DNA of 64,000 bases from Peromyscus leucopus (lineage: Eukaryota > Chordata > Mammalia > Rodentia > Cricetidae). The translations under genes were made by a program, and so were the position numbers. The notes below the pieces were generated by a model. The model worked only from the letters and a program-made list of their open reading frames with translations, was not told where the DNA came from and made no database searches. Of the stretch, positions 36,166-48,840 are shown piece by piece. The stretch is from positions 113,136,829 to 113,200,828 of the forward strand of contig NC_051063.1 in the NCBI RefSeq assembly GCF_004664715.2, read 5' to 3'. Within the stretch, counting starts at the first letter, position 1, and each line of letters opens with the position of its first letter.

Positions 36166-37010
36166 AATTAATTTATTTTATATTCCAACTGAATTTTCTC
36201 CTCCCTCCTCTCCTCACTTTCCCTCTTCCCATCTCCACTCTGCTGTCCCCCTCCACTCCTCCACTGTTTTGTTCAGAAAGGGGCAGGCCTCTCATTGGTA
36301 TCAACGAAACATGGCATATCGAGTTGCAGTAAGACTAAGCACCTTCCCTTTATTAAGGCTGGGCAAGGCAATCCAATATGAAGAATAGGTTCCCAAGAGT
36401 CAGCCAAAGCATTAGGGACAGGCCCTTTCCCATTGTTATGAGTCCCACAAGTAAATCAAGCTACATGCTGTTTCCTATATGTAGAGGACCTAGGTTGGTC
36501 ACAGGCAGGCTCCCTGGTTGTTGGTTCAGACTGTGAGATCCTATGAGTCAGGTTAGTTGTTTCTATGGGTTTTCTCATGATGTCCTTGACTCCTCTAGCT
36601 CCTACAATCCTTCTTCCCCACTTCAGCAGGATTCCCTGAGCTTGGCATAATGTTTGGCTGTGGGTCTGCATCTGTTTCCATCAGTTATTGGATAAAGGCT
36701 CTCTGATGACAATTGGGGTGGTCACCAATCTGATCACAACAGATGACCAGTTTAGGCTACTTATCCACTATTACTAGAAGTCTTAGCTGGGGTCATCCTG
36801 GAGATTTGTGGGAGTTTCCTTTGCATCAGATTTCTATTTGACCCTGAAATGCTCCCCCATTTCCAGTACTCTCCCCCTCCATCCACCTCCTAATCTGATC
36901 CCCCAAGTTTCCATCCCCACCCACCCCCAGTCCACTCAAGGGATCTCTTCAATTTCCTATTCCCAGAAAGGTTCATGTGTCACTCTTTGGGCCCTGCTTA
37001 TAACCTAGCC
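36166..37010 (-). mobile_element. L1 3' end (rodent), reverse orientation
   Basis: TTTATTTTATATTCCAACTG, C-rich sequence, AGAAAGGGGCAGGCCTCTCATTGGTATCAACGAAACATGGCATATCG, and AGCTTGGCATAATGTTTGGCTGTGGGTCTGCATCTG are in the same order as 8165-9330. Confidence 0.78.
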
Positions 37011-37063
37011 TCTCTGGGTCTGTGGATTATAGCATGGTTATCTTTTACTTTATAGCTAATAAA

Positions 37064-37135
37064 GCATTGGTGGTTCAGTGGTAGAATTCTTGTCTCCCAC
37101 ACAGTCAGCCTTTTAAAATCATGTTCCAAACCCTG
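37064..37135 (+). pseudogene. tRNA-Gly(CCC) pseudogene
   Basis: The first 36 bases, from GCATTGGTGGTTCAGTGGTA through AATTCT and the anticodon region TCTCCCAC, match tRNA-Gly. This covers acceptor 5' strand, D arm with intact A box, and anticodon arm with CCC. After the anticodon the sequence decays: the T arm would need GGTTCGATTCC but has ATGTTCCAAAC, and no matching acceptor 3' strand follows. A functional tRNA is therefore excluded. Its pattern differs from the ID/B2 heads elsewhere here, which derive from other tRNAs. Confidence 0.75.
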
Positions 37136-37407
37136 AAGCCTGATGCAGAAGGCAAAACAGGAATACTAATCAAATACAGAGGATGTATACCCAGGCCATA
37201 CTCACTTACTCCAAGGGTAGAAACTAAAGTTCTAATACTCTAAGCTTATACTGCAGGAAAAGTGGGTCCTCATAACCTCCTCTACTTCTAGTTTATATAT
37301 TAGATATTTTAGGTGACTGTTAGATGATCACAAACAGAAAGGCTACATAATATTCTGGATGGCCAGGCTGCAAAGCATGGAAACCAGATTCATAACACAT
37401 AAATTCA

Positions 37408-37545
37408 TAACATTTATTTATTTTACATCTCAGCCTTATTTTCCCCTTCCTCCTCTCCTTGTATCCTCCCCCCACACCTCCCCTACACCCCACTCACATC
37501 TATTCCTCCTTTGTTTCTCTTCAGAAAGGGGCAGGGAGACCTCTA
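37408..37545 (-). mobile_element. L1 3' tip fragment, reverse orientation
   Basis: CATTTATTTATTTTACATCTCAGCC, a C-rich stretch and CAGAAAGGGGCAGGGAG are the last bases of a rodent L1 in reverse, like the left part of 36166-37010. Confidence 0.65.
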
Positions 37546-37919
37546 TTTTATAAGTGTGTTCTTGTAAGAGGCTTCCTGGTTTTCATTAACAGGGCCAATT
37601 AGCAAGATTATTCCCAACAACTGTCTACTCACTACAATAATACCCAGTGTGGCTTTTCATCTATTGTAAATTAATCCTCAGTAAAGCTTGAGTACCCACA
37701 GTTGCAAAACAAACAAATAGGACTAGATGTCAACTCCGATCATGGCCTTCACTGAGCAAAGGGAATGAGCCTCCTAATGGAATATCATCATAATTCCAGA
37801 TAGAGCTCTTTCTACAAACTTGCCTCTCAGGGGAGGGATGAAAATGTTTTCTAACATAGAGGTTCCTTATATTTCGTAGCCATTCTGACTTTATGTATTC
37901 TAATTGGATCTTTGTTTGT

Positions 37920-38300
37920 CAATGTAATTGAGTTAAGAAATGGCTAGGAAAACACACTTTGGGGTGTTTCTATGAAGACATTTCCAAAAAGGATTAATAC
38001 AGGGAAGAAAGACATCCCTGAATGTGGGTAGCACCATCCCATGGGCAGAGGTACTGGGATTAATCAAAGGGAAAAGAAGAGAGAGCCAGGTGAATGCTCA
38101 CACTTTCTCTGTTTCCTATTCTAGACAAATGTGAGCAAGCCCCCAATCACCATCACTGTGAGCCCCTCCTGCTGCCATGACCTCTGAATTATAATGAACT
38201 GTACCCACAAACCTTGAGCCAAAACAAACTTTTGTTACTTTTCCCCATGAATCTGCATCTTGTCAGGTAACTGATCATCAGCATGATAAAAGTAAGGATA
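37920..38300 (-). mobile_element. Rodent hAT-type repeat, related to URR1
   Basis: GAGTTAAGAAATGGCTAGG, TGGGTAGCACCATCCCATGGGCAGAGG, GTGAGCAAGC, GAATTATAATGAACTGTACCCACAAACCTTGAGCCAAAACAAAC and CATGATAAAAGTAAGG share the architecture of the URR1-like copies but with different spacing. The exact family is unassigned. Confidence 0.45.
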
Positions 38301-38364
38301 CAGGCATACATGGTGTAATGAGGAGGGATGAGAAATGTGTAATCCATGCTTTGCTATTGGTAAT

Positions 38365-38510
38365 TTGAATATAGTAAGATATAGCCTTGTGACTTTTCTG
38401 AGCCTTTATTTTTTCTAATATAAAGTGGAGACAATAACCCATCATCACAGGGATCTTCTGAGGCTCAAATATGAATTGTAAAAAGCTTTGGAATATTTAT
38501 TATATTTTTG
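38365..38510 (-). repeat. MIR SINE relic
   Basis: CTTGTGACTTTTCTGAGCCTTTATTTTTTCTAATATAAAGTGGAGACAATAACCCATCATCACAGGGATCTTCTGAGG is the reversed MIR core, close to consensus order. Confidence 0.75.
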
Positions 38511-38799
38511 TAAGGAAACGAGTTCAGCATTTATTAACATCCACCAAGTACCACCATGTACAGTTCCTTGTGTACTGTATCTTTAATAAATGGATCTCAT
38601 GATGTAGTCACAAGGCCATTTAGTGAGAAAAGGATGGAGTAGACCTATTGATAAACATATTTAGGAATTTAAAGCTTGTTATTTGTAGATATGAACTAAA
38701 ATCATTTTTTCTATTTCCAAGGACAACACTTATCTCCTAGATATCAGGAATTAGACTTTGGTAGCACAATAATTTAAAAAGTATGGTTTCAAAATGAGT

Positions 38800-39010
38800 C
38801 AGCCATGCTTTGAATTCTAATGCTACCATTTACTCTGTGTTGCCATGGTAACAGTAAATAGCTTAAACTTTGTACAGCATTGCTTTCTCATCTAGAATTG
38901 GGGAAGAAGTCCATATATTTAAAGAAAAATTCTAGAAAAAATATTTATACATAGCACATACTAGAATGTATGGAACATAGCATTTGGCAGGCTAGTTACT
39001 ATTGTTTTAT
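38800..39010 (-). repeat. MIR SINE relic
   Basis: CAGCCATGCTTTGAATTCTAATGCTACCATTTACTCTGTG, then TTCTCATCTAGAATTGGGGAAG, then AGCACATACTAGAATG follow the reversed MIR. Confidence 0.55.
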
Positions 39011-41199
39011 TATTCCTCATAGTACACTAAAGAATCTAAGGATCTTATGCTGTCTCACGAATTATTCTGAATAGTCTAGAGAAAAGGAAAATTTATCAAA
39101 TATTACTGAACATTCTCTAAAACGATTGAAGGATAGTAGGGTGAACTCAGATATATGAAATGAAAGAAGTCAATTCAGAAACACACCATGCAAAGGGTTA
39201 TGTCTTAAATGAGTGAGGTGCCTAACCCTCAAAGGCATGTCTATAATGCTACCCTTATACCTAAGGCTCAGAGAACATCATGGAAGAGAGATGGAAGATG
39301 AGACAACCACAGGATGAGAACATCAGCTACTAGTGTCTTATAGACAAGGCAGAGTTGCTGAACCATGACATCTCAACAATATGGCTGTTTAAACCTGCAT
39401 AATGGCAAGGCCAGTTAAACCGCCAATGTCAATGGGGGAAATTTCACAAGGCCTCACCCATAAATGCAGAGCTATAGAGAGTAAATCACTGTGGAGAGAG
39501 GGAGAATCAATTTTCTCAAGGCACAAGTTCCCTGAGAAGTTAAATAATTCTAAGAAGTTATACCTAAATGTATGTACATATGGACACTAAATGGATATAT
39601 AATTATATACATACTTATACATATAATGATAATAAATATAGAAGGAGAGGTCATAAAATTGAGAAGGAGTTGGAGACAGGAAGAGTTATGAGGGAGATGG
39701 AGGGGTAGAAATTATGTATGTGCAAGGTACTCATGTTTGATATTCTCAAAAATATTTTAAATATGAAACTTGAGTAGGGTCAAAGACTCAAAAAGTAACA
39801 TTGCCAGTAGAGTGATGATTAAATATATGACTGACAGCTAATCTGCACTCTAACTTCCCTCCAAATTCTTCATAGGGCATTTATCTCTATTTTCATATAT
39901 ATTCTGGAAAGCAAATATTATTCAACTTTATAAATGACTCTCAAATCAGAGAGATACAACAGCTTGTGTAAGAACAGTAGGCCAATTTGCTATTGGATGC
40001 AAGCTATACAAATAGTTATCTAATTAGACAAAGATTCTGTGAACTGATTTCTTCATCTGTACCATGTTCTGATGGTTTTATTCTCACAGGGCTGTTTTAT
40101 ACATTATATTGACTCACATATTAAATTGGATACATTTTTATCCAAGTTCCTGGTTCCTAGTAGACCATTATTTAAAAAAAAAAAGTTACATTCTCTCAAT
40201 TTCTTTTATTTAACCATTGTAGAAAATATTCTTTCTGTTTGTTCAATACCCACAAGGTTGTACCAGGGATGTCTAACTCTTTGACGTTGCAATATGACAT
40301 TGTCATTAATGAACTTGTTGACCTGTATTCATAGCTCTTCTGGGACACATGAAGCCCATGAGATGTGGACTAGACATGCTTGTCACCAAACTGTCTTAGG
40401 TATCAGTGAAGATTCATATTGCCCTTGTTTCTGAGTAGCTTCACAGTCTTACTGTTCGACCAAATGAACATCATCCTCTGCCATGCTGGACTAAATGTAG
40501 ATTATTGCAAGAAATTCTATGGTTGGATTATTTGGGAATCTAAACATGGGGAATGAGTAGACTAATTAAAGGTTTGGGCTGTAAGAAATGTCACTCTGGC
40601 TGAATACACAGGGCTGGCATGAATTAAGAGAGAAGACAATGAGAAAAGCACGGTCCAGGATATGACAGGTCATTCCTCATATCTAGGGATGCAAGTGAAG
40701 GACTTCTCAAATGCTATGCTGTTGCCCTGTTTCCTTGTCTTCATGGGAAGGGAACAGAATACTGCAAAAGCTAGAAAGAAGGAAATGAGAATGATCAATT
40801 CACTTCTTCTTCTTGGGGCCAAGGGCCCTTCTGGAGGCCAATGTGAGATGATCTTAACAAGGGAGAGCCAAAGGTTCTGTGCAGGAAAAGCTCACAACTT
40901 GATTGGAAGATTAGAGATGCCTGTGAAGTGCTAAAAAGCCTATTTGGCAGCTGGTTCTTTCAGGCTACATTTATTATCAGTAGTGCATCTTGTTTTCAAA
41001 CCCTTTTTCAGAATGTGACTTCTAAATCATGTCTGTTTTTGATACTAAGATAAAAAAAATTTTATTTATTGTGCCTCATCATACTTGATAGAGAATGAAT
41101 GCTTATAAGAACATAGTGGATTGAAAAAATGGCAAGTTTCTATGGGTAAAGTGATTATGGAGGTGTTGAAAGGAACTGATTTTCAAGCAGGTCAGTGTG

Positions 41200-41470
41200 G
41201 GTGTATAGGGACTTCTCCATCACTCTAAGAAATTTGAACTATATTGTATAAACAGGGTGGGGTCACTGAAGTATTTCAAACTGTAACATGGTCAAGCATT
41301 TTGTAGAGGGACAGGAAATTAAACACATGACAATGGTTTTTAGGGTAGATGTCTTTCATGCTCCATTTGTTGCAAAAGACCAGTCTAAGACCATTGGAAT
41401 AGTCCACAGCAAGATCTCTGCAAGGAGATTCAGCAATAGATTTCCTCTTGATATCCACATTTCCTTCAAT
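41200..41470 (+). repeat. Possible L2 LINE internal fragment
   Basis: AACAGGGTGGGGTCACTGAAGTATTTCAA...AACATGGTCAAGC and GACCATTGGAATAGTCCACAGCAAG loosely follow the L2 'gccattggaggg...gacatgatc...caataatccaggc' segment. The similarity is weak. Confidence 0.35.
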
Positions 41471-42633
41471 TCAATGGAAGAGACGGCAGAGAAAGGTCAT
41501 CATAGCTTACAGTGAAATCATAGTGTGGAAGTCTCACAGGGCCCCGGATGTGGGAAAACTTGCTGTAATGAGCTCCAACAGGAGGGGGTTGTAAAAGAAG
41601 CTCAGCTGCTGCTGAGATGAAGAGATGATTATGTGGACAATCTAGTCATCATCAGAAACAATCACACCTAATTTAAAAGACATTGTCTAAAAGCCTAGCC
41701 AGATTTCACCAATCATGTTAGATGTTTTGCCGGAAAGAAAGAAAGAAGGAAAAGATGATATAGGCTTCTTATTTAATGCAATTTCTCCTCCCAGCTTGCA
41801 TCCTGGTTACTACCAGAAAGAGGATATGCATGGGATCATACTTTTGCTGCAGGCTGAAGCATCAGACTCCAGCGTAGACAATATTTCCCATGAGTCAGCT
41901 ACTCATACATCCCTGTAACCTGGCAGAAGGTATGTCCTATAGTATACAGACAGGTCTAGAAGCCATCACTGCCATCATAGGTGTCACTGCCCATATTCTG
42001 ACTAAGGTTCCTCCTACTGAATAAGTACTTAGCTTTTAATATATCAAGGAGTATAGGCATATGTCTTAAAATTATTATTGAGGAGAAGCAATGAGATAGC
42101 TTTTATATCTCATTATCCATTGTAGAAATTAGATGAAATTTAGGAACACAAAACCACCCTGTTCAATGTGGCAATAAAGGACTAAGGACACATTGGATGT
42201 TCTCTGTTGAGTTTCGAGGATAATGGACCCAGCTTTAGGATAGAACAACAGCATTCGCTACACCGGACACAAGCCCAGGGGAGATTATCTGTGTTTAAAT
42301 GATCTTCAATTATATTCCAGATTTGAAAGGAACTAAAAAGATGTTTTTAATTCTAGAATCTGATACATTTACTCCTGTTACAAGATCATGCTTTACAAAA
42401 CAAAACAAACAAACAAAAGGCACTACAGTACTTTGAGAAAAGCTTTAGGTTACTGTGAACACTATGTCATTCCATCCTCTCCTTAAAGCCACAATTACAG
42501 AAATATATCAATGCATTTCTGAACACTGTGAGGATTCCAATAAATTTAAAATCTGATCACTTCATACTTATTATCCATGCATAAGTAAACTTACCATCAA
42601 CGTATGCAAGCTCTATAGACTTTGTATTGGACA

Positions 42634-42834
42634 GGGGCTGGGAAAATGACTCTGCAGTTAAGTGTGTGTACTGCTCTTTCAGAGGCCCTGAGATTACTTT
42701 CCAGCAACTCACACCAGGAGGCTCACAGAGGCTCTGATGCCTTCTGGTTTCCATGGACACCTAGACTCACAGACACTACACCCATACACAGGCATCACAC
42801 GCATCATCATTATCATCATAAAATAAATTTTAAG
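42634..42834 (+). mobile_element. B3 SINE
   Basis: AGGGGCTGGGAAAATGACTCTGCAGTTAAG, TTTCCAGCAACTCACACCAGGAGGCTCACAGAGG and CACAGGCATCACACG, ending in a CAT-rich and AAAATAAATTTTAA tail. The following B1 is inserted directly at this tail. Confidence 0.75.
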
Positions 42835-42835
42835 C

Positions 42836-42985
42836 CCGGCAGTGGTTGGGCATGCCTTTAATCCCAGCACTCAGGAGGCAGAGCCAGGCGGATCTCTGTG
42901 AGTTCGAGGTCAGTCTGGGCTACACAGTGAGTTCCAGGATAGGCACAAAACTACACAGAGAAAAAAGCAAAACAAAACAAAATTT
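42836..42985 (+). mobile_element. B1 SINE
   Basis: CCGGCAGTGGTTGGGCATGCCTTTAATCCCAGCACTCAGGAGGCAGAGCCAGGCGGATCTCTGTGAGTTCGAGG to CTACACAGAGAAAAAAGC with an (AAAAC)n tail. The AGGATAGGCACAAAAC variant again fits a cricetid B1. Confidence 0.92.
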
Positions 42986-43079
42986 AAAAAGAATATGGAA
43001 AGAACAGTGGAAAGGGTGCTCCTTTGGGATCAAAGCCCTTGGTACAAACACAAATCAAGCCCTTGCTATGATTATAAAT

Positions 43080-43250
43080 TAGAACATTATTTTACTTCCA
43101 AAAGCCAGTATCATCTATAAATGGGGATAAGATGACTGACCTTCTTGGTTATAGAGTTCAACCTAAATTAAGATAGCTGAATATGAGAAATGCCTAACTG
43201 AGCATAGAGATTAAATAATTATAATATAAATCAATTACATAAAGCACTCA
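43080..43250 (-). repeat. MIR SINE relic
   Basis: AGTATCATCTATAAATGGGGATAAGATGACTGACCTTCTTGGTTATAGAG and GAGAAATGCCTAACTGAGCATAGAG fit the reversed MIR. Confidence 0.5.
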
Positions 43251-45679
43251 CCATCATCAAAATCCCAGGCTATAAAATTATGAAGAAATATGGGATACCT
43301 ATTTTTCTTCCTCATTCATCCATTACTAATTTTCCCCACATTCTATTCGAAGTGGCTTTGCTGTAGACTCCTCACTTTTTTTTCCATGGTTCAGAGAATC
43401 ACCATGAATCATTGCAAGATGACAGAGTGAAACATGAATCACGTTTTCATCTGGTCTAACTTCCTCATTTTATGGTTGGCTGCAGACACTATGATTCTGC
43501 AACATGCCTAGGGTGATTCAAAGGCTACAGTAGCACAGCTATGAGAGCTCAGTTCTTCTAATTTTCAGTCTGTATCTTTCCACTGACCGATCCTACTCAT
43601 TCTCCTCTGAACCATAAATCTGACCATGACTCTCAATTGCAGGAGTTGAGTTACTTAACACAGTCTGCCAGGAAGTGATTTCTGCTGAGCTATGAATTAA
43701 ACAGGGCCCTTGATACATACAGTTTACAAAGCGTTCAGAAACAAGGAACTTTTTAGGGAACGATTTATTTACTCTGCCAATGCCATTGTCATCATGTGGT
43801 TCTATGTCACAGTCATGATGGGATAATGAACATTCATGCCATGCTGCTACCACACTGGCTACAGGCATTTCATGATGAGAGGACAATTTCAGACCTTCCA
43901 GTTTCTACATCTGTTCAGTCTATTACTCCAGCATGTACAAAGGAACTATTGGTGACTCCTGGCTGAAGTTGGGTCCTGAAGATATGACCTGCTTATTGTT
44001 ACCTTGAAATTAACACAAAGTTTAAAGGTAGAAAAAAAGTTTTATTTGAACCTTTTTGGAACCTCATAAACAATATAACCAATATCAACCGCTAAAAGAT
44101 GAAACTGAACAGTGACAATTAGGCCCACAGCACTCCACTTGAACTTTAACCTTTGAAAGATGACAGGGTTAATTTGAAATGAACTCCATTTCTCACCCTA
44201 CCTCTCTTTCAGAGTTGGAGACATTTCTGATGAATCTAGTGGGCAGCATGCTGGAGATGCACTTACGATTTCATAGCTGAACTCAAAAATTAAGGGAGAA
44301 AGAACAGGAATTGCATGCTATAAAAATATTACAATAACTTTCTGTAGGACCAACTGATTATTTTCTTCTTAGTGCCCCACTCAAACCATCTCCCTGGGAA
44401 TTACCATATTACATTTGTAGTGGTCACCCCCAATGCATTTAAATGAGATATCCCAAATATCTTCTTCATAAAAATATCAGGAAGAAGGGTTAAGGGTAGA
44501 GTTGAAGCAGGAGGGAAGGATCAGCTTCATAACTCTGGTGGGCCATCATCTACTTGTCATACTCTGTCTTTGAAATCTACATAATTTGATCCATTGCTCT
44601 GCATACAAAATATATCCTTAACCTACACAGCTCACTGCTTCTGCCACCTGAGCCTGGATATCATTATTTTTATCATGGAAGACTTATTAAACAGCATTTC
44701 AATTAGTCTGCTAACAACTCAACATCACTGTGTTCATTAGGTTATGGTGTGTCTTTACAGAAAGGTTGTTGTCAGTTTAATCTGAACAAAGTATCCTCAT
44801 GACCTCTAAAGTATACATGTCTCAAACTTACCTAAACATCCAACTTCCATCCCTTCCTTTCACCTGTATACTTTCTTTTCTCCATACCAGCTTTCTTGAA
44901 TTGCAAGAATATTCCACACTTATTCAGTGCTAGGTCCCCTGATACCTACCCTTTTTTCTCTTATTTGTGATATCAACTAAGGATCACCACAAGGCTTCTT
45001 CCTTCACACTTTCATTCCCAGCTGTCAACTGAATTGTTTCCTCCCTATTAATTCCTTCCCTCCCTTCAACATCTATTTAAAGAAGCACTTCCCTATCAAT
45101 TTAGCACATCATATTGTCTTACTGGATATTTAGTAGAGCATCCCTATCTAAAGAAATATTATTTGCTAATTTTATTTCCCCATTAGGTTACATATTGTAC
45201 TTATTGCTATATTGTCAAGTTGCTAGGTTGGAGGTTTCCTGTACCCATGAGGAAAAAATATATAGTAATAAATAAACAAATGAACACTGATGTTTTTGAG
45301 TATGGGTGTTTCTATTTTCATACTATTGAGTGATGATCATATTTTTCACTGAAATACTTGATTTTTACAGACTGAAAAATAATATATATTTTAGTGAGTC
45401 TGAGTCAAGTTCTTGATTTCTTAAATCTTAAATCTTGATTCTCCTAAAAATGTTAGAATGATTATCTGGGCTTTTAGAAGGACACACTGTGCATTTTGGG
45501 GACTAATTATCATACACCCTAAAGAAGTAATTCTCTAGCTGGCTTTGTCTAAGACAGCACTATTCCCTCCCTACAAATGTTTGAAAATATAGTATTTTCC
45601 ACAATTTGTAAATTGTCAGATTTGGTCTTAATATTCAGAATCCAGAAGTAAGTACAGCATGGTGATCTCACAAAGCTTG

Positions 45680-45960
45680 CAGTGTGATGGATGAAGCAGG
45701 CATGTGAGTAATCACAGTGCTAACTGAAAAGCAGGCATCTGTACAACATTCACTGGCATCACAGAGAAAGAAGAGCCTCAGAAAAGATACAATGAGAGAC
45801 GATCCTTTAATGGTGAGTGTGATTAAATCAAGCACAGGGAGGGAGAGTGTCATTATAGACAGAGGAATGGAAGAGCAGAAGGCTGCATGGAGGCCCCAGG
45901 GAATTGGGGAACAATGAGTGACTGGTCATGATCAGAGCACAACAAAGGGAGGCTGGAGAG
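45680..45960 (+). repeat. Possible L2 LINE fragment
   Basis: TCACAGAGAAAGAAGAGCCTCAGAAAAG and ATTATAGACAGAGGAATGGAAGAGCAGAAGGCTGCATGGAGGCCCCAGGG resemble the L2 'attccaggcagagggaacagcaagtgcaaaggccc' region. Confidence 0.45.
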
Positions 45961-46898
45961 AGGTCTGAACCCATGCATAGAACAAACCCAAGACAACTCT
46001 CCGTGTTCTGCTAAGGAGTCCACACCCATTTTGTGAAAAAGTGTTTCACAACCTGCTTTCCATGATTATAATTATCATAAAAAAACAGTGCAATTTCACA
46101 CTTATAAATATCTCAGGAACTCTACCTAACTCTAGTAGAGATAAAGGGCTCTGACAAGGAATTCTTTAATAAAAAAGAAACAAGGGCTTGCTGTTTTCAC
46201 TTTTTCATGGACCAGTCACCAACATTTCCAGACGTGCTTGCCTTGTCCACACATTAGACTGCACTTAAAAGGAAGTGCTATTTTCAATAATTTTTTTTTA
46301 AACCGCTGAGTAATATGAATGAAGCTGAATATTAAATGAGGGAAAATACATGAGTGATAAATTTAGTAACAACAACATTCCCAAAGCATCAAAGGAAACC
46401 AAGTGGTACTAGCTACTGTGAATAGACACTGAGAGTAGAAAAGCAAAAATGGAAATCTTTAAGATGCTCTGAAATTTAATTCTGTGTTAATTAATAGTGA
46501 CTAATTATTGGGGTTTTCAGCTAGAGCTGAGGTTAAGTCCCAATTTCAGCCTTGCTAAACCAGGACTATTGCAGGACAGGTTTGACTGCAGGGCAGGTGA
46601 GCAAGGGGAGTTATGAAGGTAAGCTGGAAGCCCAAGGTGACATGTATAAAGAGAGCTGTGGTCATAATGTCAATTGTTATTCTACTTAATTATTGGGAAA
46701 CAATAATTACTACTCTACTAGGAACTCCTAGTTAGAGAGGTACTGTCACAAGTTAAAGAGAATCTTGTGTCTCAATCTGTGCTCATTTCTCAACCTATTT
46801 AACTCAATATGTCCATACATTCTTCCTGTTCTAGAGGCTAAACTGTCTCCAAAATGCAGAGTTGTTGCTTGCTTGCCTACCTTCCCCCTCTCTCCCAC

Positions 46899-47040
46899 CC
46901 TTCCTCCCTCCCTTCCTTCCTTCCTTCCTTCCTTCCTTCCTTCCTTCCTTCCTTCCTTCCTTCCTTCCTTCCTTCTTTCTTTCCTTCCTTCCTTCCTTCT
47001 TTCCTTCCTGTCATTCTTCATTCTTCCTTCCTTTCTTTCT
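46899..47040 (+). repeat. (TTCC)n microsatellite
   Basis: Tandem CTTC units over about 140 bases, pure from about 46915 to 46972 and then interrupted by TTTC units. The three open frames crossing it in each direction (Leu-Pro-Ser-Phe or Lys-Glu-Gly-Arg repeats) are artefacts. Confidence 0.97.
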
Positions 47041-48399
47041 TCATTCTTTTAAACAGCTAGAGGGCATTTTGATAAAGAGAATTCTGAGATTTTCAGGGCC
47101 CATAATTTTTTTCTTTTCTAAATATTCATACCAACAATGAAGAATGGTATGTTTTTAAGGACTAAAATTTCATATCATCATTCTATAATTTAATTATGCT
47201 GAAGTTCAGGGACAGAATTTCTGTACTCCTGCCCCATATTCCTCATATATATCTATATAACTTTCACTCAACTTTTACCCATAGGTAACTATAGTAAAGG
47301 GGGGAACTTTCAGGATGGCTTTCTCCATAGCTACTTCCTCTAGTTTTCCTGCTATCAATTTAACGTCTATGCTGGACTCCTCAGCAAACTCTTGAGACTT
47401 AGAGAAACAGCCTGTCTACCCCTGCCTGTTATACTAATTACCATTGCATCTGTCACTCATACAAACTTACCTACCTCATGTTGAAAAAAAGAATGTTCAG
47501 CCCCTTTTCTCCCAGAGTACAGGCTCAAGGAATGAAGAACAGTGACAGGAAAGTACGGGTCAGCTATGAGTGTAGTGAAGTATCACCTACCTTCATATAT
47601 ATTTGAAATAGGTGGAAATTTCTCTCATTAGGATTTTTAAACAGAAACTACTCTCTGGTATATATAACCATCCATCATGCATTATTCTGCTCATCTATTC
47701 AACTGACCAACAAGGCATATATTAACTGCCACCTGTGTACTACTGAGCTATTAGAAAGGGCTATGCAGAGTACTATAATTATCTGCAATGGTACAGAAAG
47801 TGCTCATCCTAATTAACAATAAAAACCAAATTAAATTACCAATGGCATGAACTTTTTATTTCACCAGTTTCATAAGAAGTTTTACAAAGGTCAAATAGCC
47901 AAATGTGTACAAATGTAGAGGAAAGACATGCTCAGATACTCCCTGATGGCAGGGTTATAAGGATGCAAATCTTCTGCAAAGTAATTTAACAATTAATTCT
48001 AAGCTCTGTGGGACAAGAATCAGTCTCTCATTTTCCATTGAGTACCATAGTGCTTTGGGATGTGGGATAGTTTAATAATTAATTGTTAAATAAATATTGA
48101 TAGAAGGACTACATAAATAATATGAGCCTTAAAAAATTTCACAGCTTTTCACTCAGTGACCCCTTTCTGAAAACTCATCCACCATGAGAAATGTGGTCAA
48201 AGTCCCCTATACACAAGGGATTACTTCAGTGATTTTCATAGTAAAATTAAAAACAAATTCTTCTGTAGGTAAAGAATTTTGGTAGTTATTAAAATGTATA
48301 CTAATAAAAATAATTTACAACATGGGAAAATGTTGACAATATGATTTTAATAAAAAACATATAATTTCTTTTCTCTTTTTAACCTACCAGTCACTTTCA

Positions 48400-48715
48400 T
48401 ATACATTTTGGCTTCTAGTTGTTATTGGATTAAGTGTGCTAACTAGTGGGTCTGTTTCTTATACCTTTTCTTGAGTTCTTTTATTTGTGTTTATTTGTTT
48501 TGTCCTATTCCAATGTGTTAGTTTTGGGGATTTTTTTTGTATTATAGTTTATTATTATCCTTTAGAAGCCTATTTGCTTTCTAATGAGAGACAGAAATGG
48601 TGAAGATCTGGATTGGAGAGGAGATGGGAAGAAAGTGAGAGGAGCAGAGGAAGGAGAAACTGTAATCAGGATATATTACTTGAGAAAAAAATCTATTTTC
48701 AATAAAAGGCAAAAA
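48400..48715 (+). mobile_element. L1 3' UTR (Lx-like)
   Basis: CATTTTGGCTTCTAGTTG, GTGTGCTAACTAGTGGGTCTG, TTATTATCCTTTAGAAGCC, GAGAGACAGAAATGG and GAGGAAGGAGAAACTGTAATCAGGATATATTA are in the same order as 29410-29835, with an A-rich end. Confidence 0.7.
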
Positions 48716-48840
48716 TATACAATTTAATATTATTAACTCATTTGATCAATACAAATATGACTATGTTTATCTACATTTGTGATCAGGTAAATGAAAACAA
48801 TGTATTCTCCACTGGAGATATGTTTGCGGACTATAAAGCG

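Noticed and set aside
40255..40390. Possible DNA transposon with short inverted ends (GATGTCTAAC / GTGGACTAGACATGC)
   Set aside because: The terminal match is too short and imperfect to assign, and no family pattern was recognised.
43593..43886. 97-codon minus-strand open frame in the gene's own direction
   Set aside because: It has no acceptor or donor at plausible phase, no recognised DLG2 peptide and no known domain.
46746..47140. Several 68-95 codon frames with LPSF or KEGR repeats
   Set aside because: They are translations of the (TTCC)n microsatellite.
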